The notes: generated by a model not told the origin, from the sequence alone. Positions 1 to 8,973 are shown, counted from the first letter of the stretch. The stretch is 64,000 nucleotides of DNA from Arcticibacter eurypsychrophilus (GCF_001730525.1 NZ_MDFN01000012.1:62001-126000); one strand, 5' to 3'. Numbers and translations are program-made.

Positions 1-660
1 CCGAGTATTGGCATAATCCTGAATCCGTTGGTGGTAATCAATACTAGGGAATTTGTTTTTACTATAGATAAATCCGATACTTTCGAGAGTAGGGATGGGG
101 AAATTAGACCGGTGAAAGGTGTTAAAATATTTTTCTGTAGGGTATGATTTAAGATGAATTGCAGGCTTTAGTTGATCTAACCATTTATTTTTGTAAGGAG
201 TGAAAACGGTATAGGGCTCCTTGCTGTCCTTAAATATTTCATCTTTTTCAAAAATGACCTGGTCTTTAAATTCTTTAAATTCAATTGAATTGTCCTTTAA
301 TAGTTTTTGGACAGCTGTATCGCGATCTTTCGCATAAGGCTCATAATCAGAGTTTGTATAAACAGTATCAAGTTTATAATCCCTTATAAGATTTAAAAAG
401 GCATCTATGGGTTTCTTGTGAAAAATAAGAAGTGACGAACCTTGTTTTTTTAATTTATTATTTAGAGTAGTTAATGAATTATGGATGAAAGTTAATCTGG
501 AATCGTCCTGATCAACTAATTTAGTCAGAATCTCAGGGTCGAATATAAAAATAGGTAAAGTGGGAACACCTGATTTTAAAGCATGGTATAATCCTGCATT
601 ATCCTCCAGGCGTAAGTCTCTCCTAAACCAGAATATATTAATTGGATCAGTCTTTGGCAT
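1..660 (-). CDS. phrB: Deoxyribodipyrimidine photolyase, class I (partial, N-terminal 220 residues)
   Basis: This is the N-terminal part of a DNA photolyase, the flavoenzyme that uses blue light to split cyclobutane pyrimidine dimers. The frame is open from an ATG at 660 to the window edge, so the C-terminal FAD-binding half lies outside. The start reads MPKTDPINIFWFRRDLRLED, the classic photolyase N-terminus (FWFRRDLRLxDN), and PIFIFDPEIL and VYTNSDYEPYAKDRD follow as expected for the antenna-binding alpha/beta domain. The gene begins inside the last codons of the upstream SDR gene (14-nt overlap), so the two are probably co-transcribed and translationally coupled. Identity as a class I photolyase is secure at family level; CPD versus (6-4) specificity cannot be judged without the C-terminal half. 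Confidence 0.9.
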   Translation of the reverse strand, partial: MPKTDPINIFWFRRDLRLEDNAGLYHALKSGVPTLPIFIFDPEILTKLVDQDDSRLTFIHNSLTTLNNKLKKQGSSLLIFHKKPIDAFLNLIRDYKLDTVYTNSDYEPYAKDRDTAVQKLLKDNSIEFKEFKDQVIFEKDEIFKDSKEPYTVFTPYKNKWLDQLKPAIHLKSYPTEKYFNTFHRSNFPIPTLESIGFIYSKNKFPSIDYHQRIQDYANTR

Positions 661-1564
661 ATAAGTCTTTTAAGGCTTCCTTGATGCGTTCAAACTTAAA
701 TTTGAAGCCCGCTTCTCTGATTTTATCTGAACGCGTTCGGGTACTACTCAATACTACGGCTTTCATTTCACCTAAAAAAATCCGAAGAGCTATTGCCGGA
801 AGATTTGGAAGCCAAAGAGTCCTATTAAGAACAGTGGAAATAGATTTAGTTAATTCCTTATTCGTAACAGGATTAGGAGCGGATAGATTATAAGTACCTG
901 ACATTGAACTGTTTTGTAATGCGAATAGATAAGCATTAACCACATCGTCCATGTGGATCCAGGGAATCCACTGTTTTCCTGATCCTAAAACAGTTCCTAA
1001 ATTATATTTCACGGGACCTGCTATTTGAGGGAGCGCGCCACCCTGCAAGCTTAGTACAACACCTGTTCTAAATTTAACTATCCGCATATTTAAATCGAGA
1101 CTCATGTCTGCTGCTTTTTCCCATAAGACGCAAGCCTCTGATAGAAATCCTTCTCCTGGATCACTGTTTTCATCAAGTAATTCATCATTGCGATCGCCGT
1201 AGTAACCAACAGCCGAAGCGGATATAAGTGATTTTACCTGAAACTGCGGATTATCTTTCAGTGCTTTAAAAATAAGGCCTAGAGAATCAACTCTACTGCT
1301 GATAATTGCTTGTTTGCGTTCTTCTCGCCAGGGCTTTTCGGCAATCCCTTCTCCGGCAAGATGTATAATCGTATCAACATTTGCCAGGCAGTTTTTATCG
1401 ATATATCCATTTTTTACATCCCACTTAAATCCTTTAAAAGATGGATTATATTGAGGTTCTTTTCTGCTTAATACATGGATTTGATATCCATGGCTAAGTA
1501 GTAGTTTAACCAGTGGCTTCCCGATCAATCCACTCGCACCTGTAATTAAAACTGTTGCAGACAT
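647..1564 (-). CDS. TIGR01777-family SDR epimerase (YfcH-like)
   Basis: A 305-residue NAD(P)-binding protein of the extended short-chain dehydrogenase superfamily. Seen: the Rossmann motif TGASGLIGKPL at about residues 8-18, IIHLAGEGI near 66, SASAVGYYGDR near 115 (carrying the family's Ser and Tyr), and a C-terminal segment WLPNLPAIALRIFLGEM of the DUF1731 type. This matches the TIGR01777 family, often mislabelled as cell-division inhibitor SulA; the physiological substrate is unknown. The gene is divergent from the [2Fe-2S] protein gene with under 40 nt between starts, and its 3' end overlaps the photolyase start. Photolyase and TIGR01777 genes are frequently neighbours in bacteria, which hints at a shared light or oxidative stress role, but that is inference. 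Confidence 0.85.
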   Translation of the reverse strand: MSATVLITGASGLIGKPLVKLLLSHGYQIHVLSRKEPQYNPSFKGFKWDVKNGYIDKNCLANVDTIIHLAGEGIAEKPWREERKQAIISSRVDSLGLIFKALKDNPQFQVKSLISASAVGYYGDRNDELLDENSDPGEGFLSEACVLWEKAADMSLDLNMRIVKFRTGVVLSLQGGALPQIAGPVKYNLGTVLGSGKQWIPWIHMDDVVNAYLFALQNSSMSGTYNLSAPNPVTNKELTKSISTVLNRTLWLPNLPAIALRIFLGEMKAVVLSSTRTRSDKIREAGFKFKFERIKEALKDLYAKD

Positions 1565-1602
1565 ATTTAAATCTTAACTGAAGAGTTGTACATTTGTTTG
1601 AT

Positions 1603-1935
1603 ATGTTATACGCAAAACACATTTTTATATGTACCAATCAACGTCCTGAGGGTTCCAGGGTATGTTGTGGGGAAAGTCATGGTTTGGCTTTAGTCGCCGC
1701 TTTCAAGAAGGCAATTAAAGATAAAGGACTTCAAACTGAAATAAGGGCACAAAGAACAGGTTGCCTGGAAGCCTGTGAAATGGGCCCTTCATTGGTAGTT
1801 TATCCAGAAGGTATTTTTTATGCTCATGTACAGTTAGAGGATGTTGATGAAATCGTTACTGAACATTTAGAGCATAATCGAATCGTTTCCCGGCTTGTAA
1901 TGGACTTCGATAAACTGCGCGAATTAAAATCGTGA
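1603..1935 (+). CDS. Thioredoxin-like [2Fe-2S] ferredoxin domain protein
   Basis: A small single-domain (about 110 residues) protein of the thioredoxin-like [2Fe-2S] ferredoxin fold, also found in NuoE and as free-standing proteins. From the ATG used here the cluster-type cysteines are at about 10, 21-22, 54 and 58, in the contexts IFICTNQRPEGSRVCCG and TGCLEACEMGPSLVVYPEG. The frame extends 9 nt further upstream to a TTG; the ATG at 1603 is preferred because it begins MLYAKHIFICTN, right at the first beta strand. It probably carries electrons in the cytoplasm, partner unknown. It converges with the CBS gene, the stops being only 1 nt apart. Confidence 0.8.
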   Translation: MLYAKHIFICTNQRPEGSRVCCGESHGLALVAAFKKAIKDKGLQTEIRAQRTGCLEACEMGPSLVVYPEGIFYAHVQLEDVDEIVTEHLEHNRIVSRLVMDFDKLRELKS

Positions 1936-1936
1936 T

Positions 1937-2365
1937 TTAGCTATTAATATATCCTTCCAGTTGTTTAATTGTGTCTTTTTGCGAATCAATGATTGCTTTT
2001 ACCAAATCGCCTATTGAAATCATTGCGACTACTTTTCCATCGTTAATAACAGGAAGATGGCGGATGTGCTTGTCAGTCATTAGATTCATGCAATATTCCA
2101 GCCCATCATTAAGAGAAATAGTTAGCGGATTAGCCGTCATTACTTCATGTACCTGCGTATCTTTTGAAGATTTACCCTGCAGTACAATTTTTCGTGCATA
2201 ATCTCTCTCAGTAAAAATTCCTTTGAGTTGATCTTGCTCGATTATTAGTAGTGCGCTAATGTTCTTTTCCATCATTACTGTTAGCGCATCAAATACTGAT
2301 ATCGATGAATTTATTGAGAACAGATGAGATGGTTTTTGTTTTAAAATGTTGTTTACGGTCTTCAT
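1937..2365 (-). CDS. CBS-domain pair protein
   Basis: A 142-residue cytoplasmic protein made almost entirely of two CBS motifs (about residues 8-65 and 72-130). Typical landmarks are ALLIIEQDQLKGIFTERDYARK in the first (GIFTERD) and RHLPVINDGKVVAMISIGDLVK in the second (HLPVxxxGkvvGmiSigDlv). Stand-alone CBS pairs bind adenosyl nucleotides such as AMP, ATP or NAD and act as energy sensors; the ligand here is not predictable. It has no same-strand neighbour close enough to form an operon, and the repeat-rich gap lies upstream of its start. Confidence 0.85.
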   Translation of the reverse strand: MKTVNNILKQKPSHLFSINSSISVFDALTVMMEKNISALLIIEQDQLKGIFTERDYARKIVLQGKSSKDTQVHEVMTANPLTISLNDGLEYCMNLMTDKHIRHLPVINDGKVVAMISIGDLVKAIIDSQKDTIKQLEGYINS

Positions 2366-2611
2366 AAAGGGTTGTTTTGCATAAATTTAAGTTAAATTCA
2401 TGCAATTATTAAATTTAATTTGGAGATATTTTAAAAATAAAATTATTCTTACAGCATGTGGTCAAGTTTTTTAGATAGCAATTTTAACTAAAATTGAACC
2501 TAGGAAAGTGCTAAAAGCAGGTCCTGAAACTGCCATTTCTTGATTAAGAAATATATGAAAAGGTAATATTTAAAATGGATTAAAACAGGTCTCAAGGATC
2601 AGCCCCAGTAA
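2366..2611. other. AT-rich intergenic region, no gene seen
   Basis: AT-rich non-coding stretch upstream of the CBS gene (minus strand) leading into the 66-bp repeat array. It must hold the CBS promoter, but I could not identify a convincing TTG-N19-TAnnTTTG element on the minus strand. Confidence 0.4.
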
Positions 2612-2998
2612 CGGATGAAATGTTTCAACCTCGTTAGTTTCAACAAATTTACGACGGATGAAAATCATGTAGAAAGTGCGATTGAAATGTTTCAAACTCG
2701 TTGGTTTCGATAATATATAGCGGATGAAAATCATGTAGAAAGTGCGATTGAAATGTTTCAAACTCGTTAGTTTCGATATTATATAGCGGATGAAAATCAT
2801 GTAGAAATTGCGGTTGAAATGTTTCAAACTCGTTAGTTTCGATAATATATAGCAGATGAGAATCATGTACAAATTTCGGTTAAGATGTTTCAACCTCGTT
2901 AGTTTCAACAAATTTACGACGGAAGAAAATCATGTAGAAATTGCGGTTGAAATGTTTCAAACTTGTTAGTTTCGACAATATATAGCGGACAAAATTCA
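2612..2998. repeat. 66-bp tandem repeat array, about six copies
   Basis: Head-to-tail imperfect repeats. Unit starts are seen at 2655, 2721, 2787, 2853 and 2920, with a shortened unit at 2612 and a trailing partial unit at 2986. The unit begins CGGATGAAAATCATGTAGAA and ends in TTTCGATAATATATAG. Each unit contains a short palindrome, TTGAAATGTTTCAA. Copies 1 and 5 share a variant ending (CAACCTCGTTAGTTTCAACA then AATTTACGA) exactly 265 bp apart, so there is a higher-order period of about four units. The 22-codon period keeps a frame open on the minus strand, but no start context, homology or composition supports a protein. There are no unique spacers, so this is not CRISPR. Confidence 0.9.
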
Positions 2999-3236
2999 GT
3001 GTGCGAATTTTTGTAAAGCTGCCTAGCGAATTGAAAAGGCTTATAACGAGATCTTTTTCAATGCAAGGTCCTTAATGTTAGTCTGAAAAGCTAATCTTGA
3101 GCAGCTGGATGATGGAGAAGAATAAGGTCTGTCTTTTGATTGTTAAAAAGATGTAAAGATTAGGCTATAATATAGGTAAGCACTGATCTTACAATTTTTT
3201 TTTAACTAATTTGCATCCAATCAATATAAGGAGGAT
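2999..3236. other. Intergenic region upstream of the DASH-like gene
   Basis: Non-coding stretch between the repeat array and the cryptochrome start. No terminator or canonical Bacteroidota -7 element was recognised. It ends in AAGGAGG at 3228-3234, only 2 nt before the ATG, an unusual Shine-Dalgarno-like sequence for this phylum. Confidence 0.4.
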
Positions 3237-4502
3237 ATGAGTGAGAAGACTATCCTAATTTGGTTTCGCAATGATCTGAGAATACACGACAACGAAGTGC
3301 TGATAGAGGCAGTGAATCGAGCTGGTAGAATATTGCCTGTTTATTGCTTTGACCCCAGATATTTTACCGAAACAAGTTATGGTACATTAAGAAGCGGCTA
3401 TTACAGGACAAAGTTTTTATTAGAAAGCGTTGAAAGTCTCAGAGAAGCATTTAGAGAGCGTGGGGGTAATCTCATCATTAGAATTGGGAAACCCGAAGAT
3501 ATACTTCCCGAGTTGTGTAAACAATATGGTATATCAGAGGTGTATCATCATCGGGAAGTAGCAAACGAAGAAACTGAAATTTCAGCACATGTTGAAGATG
3601 CGCTTTGGAAAATGAAAATTAACCTGAAGCATTTTATCGGACATACCATGTTTCATAAACAAGACCTTCCATTTCCAATTAAAAATATACCGAATGATTT
3701 CTTGATTTTTAAGAAAAAAATAGAGCGGGAAAGTATTGTTCGTCGAGGTTTTGAATCTCCCGATAAATTGGAGGTGCCCTTAGATGTAGAATGGGGGCCA
3801 TTGCCACTTATGGAAAATTTAGGGATAAGTTCTGCTACTGACATTGAAAGTGACTTGCTCTATACAGGTGGCGAAAAAAAAGCACTTGAAATTATGAATC
3901 AACTTTTAGAAATGCCATTTTCGGATTTTGGGGTATTAAATCCGAATAAGTGCAATTCAGCAGTGTTGTCCCCCTGGCTTTCACTGGGATGTTTGTCTCC
4001 GCGCTTAGTCTACTGGAAAGTGAAAGAAAAACTACCACCCAAATCAGATCTAAGTATAAAAATTATCATAGAATTACAATGGAGAGACTTTAATAGATTT
4101 ATGTTAAAAAAACATGGTCCTGTATTGGAGATGAGCTCAAAAAAACTTAAACCTGCTGAAAAATTGAAATTTATAAACTGGAAAGAAGGCCATACAGGTG
4201 AGCTTCTTGTGGATGCCTGCATGCAACAACTTAATGCTACGGGTTATATCAATAGTATTTGTAAATCATTCGTCTCCGCTTACTTAATAAAAAAGTTAAA
4301 AGTACAATGGCCTGCCGGGTCAGCTTACTTTGAAGAAAAGGCAATTGATTTTTCTCCCGCAATTGATTGGGGTAACTGGGCAATTGCCTGTGGTGTAATA
4401 GCTTACGGAAAGTATGCAAATCCTGCTAAGGAAGAAGTTATTGAAGATCAACATATAAAAAATAGATTAATTTATTTGCAGGAGCATAATAAATCAGCCT
4501 GA
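3237..4502 (+). CDS. DASH-like cryptochrome/photolyase family protein with altered FAD pocket
   Basis: A 421-residue flavoprotein-family protein. The N-terminal half is typical of DASH cryptochromes: ILIWFRNDLRIHDNEVL, LPVYCFDPRYF, IRIGKPEDILPEL, and DLPFPIKNIPNDF near 143-155. The C-terminal half keeps the fold landmarks LSPWLSLGCLSPR (244-256), ELQWRDFNRF (279-288) and DWGNW (377-381). However, the usual SNRGRQ segment reads NSICKS (339-344), the second Asp of the usual DYD reads Ser373, and the Asn normally facing flavin N5 reads Asp377. Family members bind FAD and act as single-strand photolyases or blue-light receptors; here the changed residues make FAD affinity and photochemistry uncertain. 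The frame is intact with normal codon use. The start is supported by MSEKTILIWFRND alignment. Confidence 0.85.
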   Translation: MSEKTILIWFRNDLRIHDNEVLIEAVNRAGRILPVYCFDPRYFTETSYGTLRSGYYRTKFLLESVESLREAFRERGGNLIIRIGKPEDILPELCKQYGISEVYHHREVANEETEISAHVEDALWKMKINLKHFIGHTMFHKQDLPFPIKNIPNDFLIFKKKIERESIVRRGFESPDKLEVPLDVEWGPLPLMENLGISSATDIESDLLYTGGEKKALEIMNQLLEMPFSDFGVLNPNKCNSAVLSPWLSLGCLSPRLVYWKVKEKLPPKSDLSIKIIIELQWRDFNRFMLKKHGPVLEMSSKKLKPAEKLKFINWKEGHTGELLVDACMQQLNATGYINSICKSFVSAYLIKKLKVQWPAGSAYFEEKAIDFSPAIDWGNWAIACGVIAYGKYANPAKEEVIEDQHIKNRLIYLQEHNKSA

Positions 4503-4557
4503 TACAAAAAAAACAATATTAGAATTAAATACTTTCTCATATATACGGTTAAACTTT

Positions 4558-4565
4558 TATTTTTG
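4558..4565 (+). promoter_or_regulatory. Possible -7 element (TAnnTTTG) upstream of sucA
   Basis: TATTTTTG fits the Bacteroidota sigma-A -7 consensus TAnnTTTG and lies 23 nt before the sucA ATG. No clear -33 TTG is found at the usual 19-20 nt spacing, so the call is weak. Confidence 0.35.
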
Positions 4566-4588
4566 ACCCATCTTAAGATTTGATATTC

Positions 4589-7381
4589 ATGGACAATCTG
4601 TCATACCTTAGTAATGCACACTCCTCTTACATAGATTCTCTGTACCAGTTATATAAAGAAAATCCGGGATCAATCGATTTTGGCTGGCAGAAGTTTTTTG
4701 AAGGATTTGATTTTGGAAAAGGATCAGAAACGATTAGTGCAGGTGAAACACCACAAAATTTGCTTAAAGAGATCAATGTGATGAACATGATCTATGGATA
4801 CCGGCAACGCGGACACCTATTTACCAATACAAACCCTGTAAGGGAGCGACGTAAATATTTTCCTGGTAAAGAGCTTGAAACTTTTGGATTAAGCGACGAC
4901 GATCTCGATACTGTCTTCAATGCTGGTATTGAAGTTGGCTTAGGTCCGGTTAAGTTGCGCGAAATTCAAGCTTTATTGGAGGAAACTTATTGCCGTTCTA
5001 TTGGCGCCGAATTCGTTTATATACGTAATCCGGAAAAACTGAATTGGTTTAAGACAAGGATGGAGTCCGAAAGAAATACCCCAAACTTAACATTAGACAC
5101 CAAAAAGCAAATATTAAAAAAGCTCAACGAAGCAGTTGTATTCGAAAGTTTTCTGGGTACAAAATTCCTGGGACAGAAACGCTTCTCTCTTGAAGGTGCC
5201 GAAAGTTTAATTCCGGTTCTTGACTTTGTCATTGAAAGAGGTGCCGATCTTGGCATTGAAGAGTTCGTGATCGGTATGGCACATCGTGGCCGCCTCAACG
5301 TCCTGGCTAATATCATGCACAAAACGTATAAGGATATCTTTGCAGAGTTTGAAGGTAAAGGATATGATGAAACTAAACCTTACGGAGGTGATGTGAAATA
5401 CCATCTTGGATTCTCTACTGATGTTCAAACCAAGGCAGGAAAGAAGGTTCATTTAAGTCTTTGTCCAAATCCTTCTCATCTTGAAACGGTAGACCCTATC
5501 GTTGAAGGAATAAGCAGGTCTAAAATAGATTTCAAATATGATGGAGACAACTCCCGACTAGCACCTATATTAATCCATGGTGACGCATCAATAGCAGGGC
5601 AGGGAATTGTATATGAAGTGTTGCAAATGGCTAAATTGGATGGTTATAAAACAGGCGGTACCATCCATCTTGTCATCAATAACCAGGTAGGCTTTACTAC
5701 CAATTACAAAGACGCTCGCTCGTCTTCCTATTGCACAGACCTTGCAAAGATTACACTATCTCCTGTTTTTCATGTCAATGGAGATGATGTAGAAGCACTA
5801 ATCTATGCTATTAATATCTCATTAGAATATCGTCAAAAATATAAAAATGATGTATTCATCGATATCTTATGTTATCGCCGATACGGACACAATGAAGCAG
5901 ATGAGCCTAAATTTACCCAGCCCTTACTTTACAAAGCGATAGAGCAGCATCCAAATCCTAGAGAAATTTATAATAAGAAACTTCTGGAAAGTGGAACAGT
6001 TGATGCAAGTCTGGCTAAAGAAATGGAAAAGGATTTCCGAAGCTTACTTCAGGAGCGTTTGAATGAATCCAAAGAAAGTAACGTGTATCAACCTAACGTT
6101 ATGTTTTCAGGCGCATGGACAGGAGTGAGAATGTCTAAACCCGAAGACTTTGATGTCAGTCCGGATACTGCTGTAACAAAGGAAGAGTTATTATCCATCG
6201 CCCAAACCATTACCACATTACCATCCGATAAAAAGATCTTCCGTAAAATCGAAAAGCTTTTTGAAGACCGAAGAAAAATGGTTCAGAATAACTCACTGGA
6301 TTGGGCTATGGGCGAACTTTTAGCTTATGGTACTTTATTAAGTGAAGGATTCAGGGTTAGGCTAAGCGGACAGGATGTCGAAAGAGGTACTTTTTCTCAT
6401 CGCCATGCGGTAGTTAAAATTGAAGATTCCGAAGAGGAGTTTATCCCATTACAACAATTAAAAAATCAAGATCTGCAGGCCAAGTTTGATATCTATAACT
6501 CACATTTATCCGAATACGGTGTTTTAGGCTTTGAATATGGTTACGCATTAGCTAATCCACATTCATTAACGATTTGGGAAGCACAGTTCGGCGATTTTGT
6601 AAATGGAGCACAGATCATTCTTGACCAATACCTGGTTAGTGCAGAAACAAAATGGCAACGTTCCAATGGAGTTGTGCTATTACTTCCACATGGATATGAA
6701 GGACAGGGACCCGAACATTCTTCAGCAAGAATGGAGCGTTTTCTGGAGTCATGCGCAGATTATAACATCCAGGTTGCTAATTGCACCACACCAGCCAACT
6801 ATTTTCATTTACTTCGTCGTCAGCTAAAACGTGATTTCCGTAAACCACTTGTTGTTTTTACGCCTAAAAGTTTACTTCGGAATTCATTATGCGTAAGCAC
6901 AATTGAGGAATTTACAGAAGCGCGATTTCAGGAAGTAATTGATGACAGCATCGTTAAACCCAATGCAGTAAAGCGGGTTGTATTTTGCACAGGTAAGGTA
7001 TATTATGATTTACGAGAAAAACAAAAAGTAGACTCGCGTTATGATGTAGCTATTGTTAGATTAGAGCAGATTTATCCTTTGCCAATAAAGCAGCTGGAGG
7101 GCATACAGAACAAGTATAATAAAGCAAAAGAATTCTATTGGGTACAGGAAGAGCCTGAAAACATGGGAGCATGGCCTTTCTTATGCAGAAAGTTTAGAAG
7201 TATTGATGTTAATCTTCAGGTAATATCCCGAAAAGAAAGCAGCAGTACAGCTACCGGATATGCTAAACAACATATCTCTCAACAGCTTTATATTATTGGT
7301 AAAGCGTTTGAAGATTTAGCAGGTAAAGAGATAAAGAAGTCAGTAATTAAAACTACCAAAAAAGTAGTTGACATAGATTAA
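4589..7381 (+). CDS. sucA: 2-oxoglutarate dehydrogenase E1 component
   Basis: Thiamine-diphosphate-dependent E1 subunit of the 2-oxoglutarate dehydrogenase complex, which decarboxylates 2-oxoglutarate and transfers the succinyl group to lipoyl-E2 in the TCA cycle. About 930 residues, full family length. Seen: the N-terminal E2-binding helix (LSNAHSSYIDSLYQLYKENP), GMAHRGRLNVLAN, CPNPSHLETVDP, the ThDP region HGDASIAGQGIVYE, CYRRYGHNEADEP, and the transketolase-like C-terminal half with WEAQFGDFVNGAQ and LPHGYEGQGPEHSSAR. The ATG at 4589 is preferred; an upstream in-frame TTG at 4580 would add only three residues. sucB starts 24 nt after the stop, so E1 and E2 form an operon. Confidence 0.97.
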   Translation: MDNLSYLSNAHSSYIDSLYQLYKENPGSIDFGWQKFFEGFDFGKGSETISAGETPQNLLKEINVMNMIYGYRQRGHLFTNTNPVRERRKYFPGKELETFGLSDDDLDTVFNAGIEVGLGPVKLREIQALLEETYCRSIGAEFVYIRNPEKLNWFKTRMESERNTPNLTLDTKKQILKKLNEAVVFESFLGTKFLGQKRFSLEGAESLIPVLDFVIERGADLGIEEFVIGMAHRGRLNVLANIMHKTYKDIFAEFEGKGYDETKPYGGDVKYHLGFSTDVQTKAGKKVHLSLCPNPSHLETVDPIVEGISRSKIDFKYDGDNSRLAPILIHGDASIAGQGIVYEVLQMAKLDGYKTGGTIHLVINNQVGFTTNYKDARSSSYCTDLAKITLSPVFHVNGDDVEALIYAINISLEYRQKYKNDVFIDILCYRRYGHNEADEPKFTQPLLYKAIEQHPNPREIYNKKLLESGTVDASLAKEMEKDFRSLLQERLNESKESNVYQPNVMFSGAWTGVRMSKPEDFDVSPDTAVTKEELLSIAQTITTLPSDKKIFRKIEKLFEDRRKMVQNNSLDWAMGELLAYGTLLSEGFRVRLSGQDVERGTFSHRHAVVKIEDSEEEFIPLQQLKNQDLQAKFDIYNSHLSEYGVLGFEYGYALANPHSLTIWEAQFGDFVNGAQIILDQYLVSAETKWQRSNGVVLLLPHGYEGQGPEHSSARMERFLESCADYNIQVANCTTPANYFHLLRRQLKRDFRKPLVVFTPKSLLRNSLCVSTIEEFTEARFQEVIDDSIVKPNAVKRVVFCTGKVYYDLREKQKVDSRYDVAIVRLEQIYPLPIKQLEGIQNKYNKAKEFYWVQEEPENMGAWPFLCRKFRSIDVNLQVISRKESSSTATGYAKQHISQQLYIIGKAFEDLAGKEIKKSVIKTTKKVVDID

Positions 7382-7405
7382 CCCTTTTTAAAATATATAC
7401 AAATT

Positions 7406-8959
7406 ATGAGTTTAGAGATCAAAGTTCCGCCTGTAGGCGAATCTATTTCAGAAGTAACCTTATCGCAATGGAAAAAAAAGGATGGTGATTATGTTGAAAT
7501 GGATGAGGTTATTGCTGAACTTGAATCTGATAAAGCAACTTTTGAATTAACAGCATCAGTTGCCGGAACTTTAAAAATAACAGCTGCAGAGGGTGATACA
7601 CTAGAAATAGGTGCAGTAGTTTGTACTATCGAAGAGGGAGCAGCCAGCAAGTCCCCGGAAGCGTCAGCAGCTCCTGCTTCGGCTGAAGCAGCAACACTTG
7701 TAACCGCACCAGCAGATCAAGCAGAAGGTTCTTCCAAACCAGAATCAACTGATAGTGGTACAACTTTAGAAATTAAAGTTCCACCTGTAGGGGAGTCGAT
7801 TACTGAAGTAACCTTGTCAAAATGGCTGGTTAAAGATGGTGAAAGTGTGGAAATGGATCAGCAGATTGCCGAATTGGAATCAGATAAAGCCACGTTCGAA
7901 CTTACTGCAGAAACCGCAGGAATTGTAAAACAAATAGCTGAAGAAGGAGCAACCTTAGCAATAGGAGCAGTAGTATGTGCTATTACTTCAGGATCAGCGG
8001 GTTCATCAAGCCCTAAACCAGAAACAGCAGAAGCCAAAGCTACGGCCGACAAATCGCCTAATTATGCATCAGGAACACCGTCTCCTTCTGCTGGTAAAAT
8101 CCTTTCAGAAAAAGGAATAGATCCAGCATCAGTTGCAGGAACAGGTGTATCGGGACGCATTACCAAAGAAGATGCAGTAAATGCTCAAAAAACCGTACCT
8201 CAGCAAAGCGTTAAGAAAGCGGAACCAGTTGCAGCTCCGGCGGCAGTTGTTTCCGGATCACGTAACGAAAGAAGAGTAAAAATGACTTCTTTGCGGAAAA
8301 CCATTGCCAAGCGTCTTATTGCCGTTAAGAGTGAAACCGCGATGTTAACTACTTTTAATGAAGTAGATATGAAGCCCGTAATGGACCTCAGAACAAAATA
8401 TAAAGATAAATTTAAAGAAAAGCACGGTGTTGGTCTTGGCTTCATGTCCTTCTTTACTAAAGCAGTTTGTGAGGCATTGAAAGAATTTCCATCAGTAAAC
8501 GCCAGGATAGAAAATGATGAAATTGTTTATAGCGATTTTGCCGATGTATCCATAGCTGTTTCAGCACCTAAAGGTTTGGTCGTTCCTGTTATTCGTAACG
8601 CGGACGCAATGAGCCTGGCAGAAATTGAAAGGGCTGTTCTTGGATTGGCCTTAAAAGCCCGTGATAACAAATTGACCATTGAGGAAATGACTGGTGGAAC
8701 ATTTACGATCACTAATGGTGGTATTTTCGGTTCAATGATGTCCACTCCAATCATCAATGCCCCACAGTCGGCTATATTAGGCATGCACAATATTGTGGAA
8801 CGACCTATTGCCTTAAATGGCGAAGTAGTGATAAGGCCTATTATGTATATCGCCCTATCTTATGATCATCGGATCATTGATGGAAAAGAGTCAGTCAGTT
8901 TCTTAGTGAGGGTAAAACAATTACTTGAAGATCCGGCTAGACTTCTTCTGGGGGTTTAA
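7406..8959 (+). CDS. sucB: 2-oxoglutarate dehydrogenase E2, dihydrolipoyl succinyltransferase, with two lipoyl domains
   Basis: E2 core of the 2-oxoglutarate dehydrogenase complex; transfers the succinyl group from lipoyl-lysine to CoA. 517 residues, longer than the roughly 400 of single-lipoyl SucB because the lipoyl domain is duplicated: each copy has [12 protein letters not shown] and [11 protein letters not shown], with lipoyl lysines at about 43 and 161. Ala/Pro/Ser-rich linkers follow, then the peripheral E1/E3-binding domain ([21 protein letters not shown]) and the catalytic acyltransferase domain ending in [15 protein letters not shown], with the active-site His near 488 and Asp near 492. 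It is followed by an intrinsic terminator, so lpdA further on is a separate unit. The two-lipoyl layout is reported for other Bacteroidota and is not in itself unusual. Confidence 0.96.
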   Translation: MSLEIKVPPVGESISEVTLSQWKKKDGDYVEMDEVIAELESDKATFELTASVAGTLKITAAEGDTLEIGAVVCTIEEGAASKSPEASAAPASAEAATLVTAPADQAEGSSKPESTDSGTTLEIKVPPVGESITEVTLSKWLVKDGESVEMDQQIAELESDKATFELTAETAGIVKQIAEEGATLAIGAVVCAITSGSAGSSSPKPETAEAKATADKSPNYASGTPSPSAGKILSEKGIDPASVAGTGVSGRITKEDAVNAQKTVPQQSVKKAEPVAAPAAVVSGSRNERRVKMTSLRKTIAKRLIAVKSETAMLTTFNEVDMKPVMDLRTKYKDKFKEKHGVGLGFMSFFTKAVCEALKEFPSVNARIENDEIVYSDFADVSIAVSAPKGLVVPVIRNADAMSLAEIERAVLGLALKARDNKLTIEEMTGGTFTITNGGIFGSMMSTPIINAPQSAILGMHNIVERPIALNGEVVIRPIMYIALSYDHRIIDGKESVSFLVRVKQLLEDPARLLLGV

Positions 8960-8973
8960 ACCAGGGTATAAAA

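Noticed and set aside
2570-2911. 113-codon open frame on the minus strand across the 66-bp repeats
   Set aside because: It is open only because the unit length is a multiple of three and AT-rich; the sequence is a 22-residue repeat without signal, start context or known family.
2612-2998. CRISPR array
   Set aside because: Units are contiguous, with no unique spacers between conserved repeats, and no cas genes are present.
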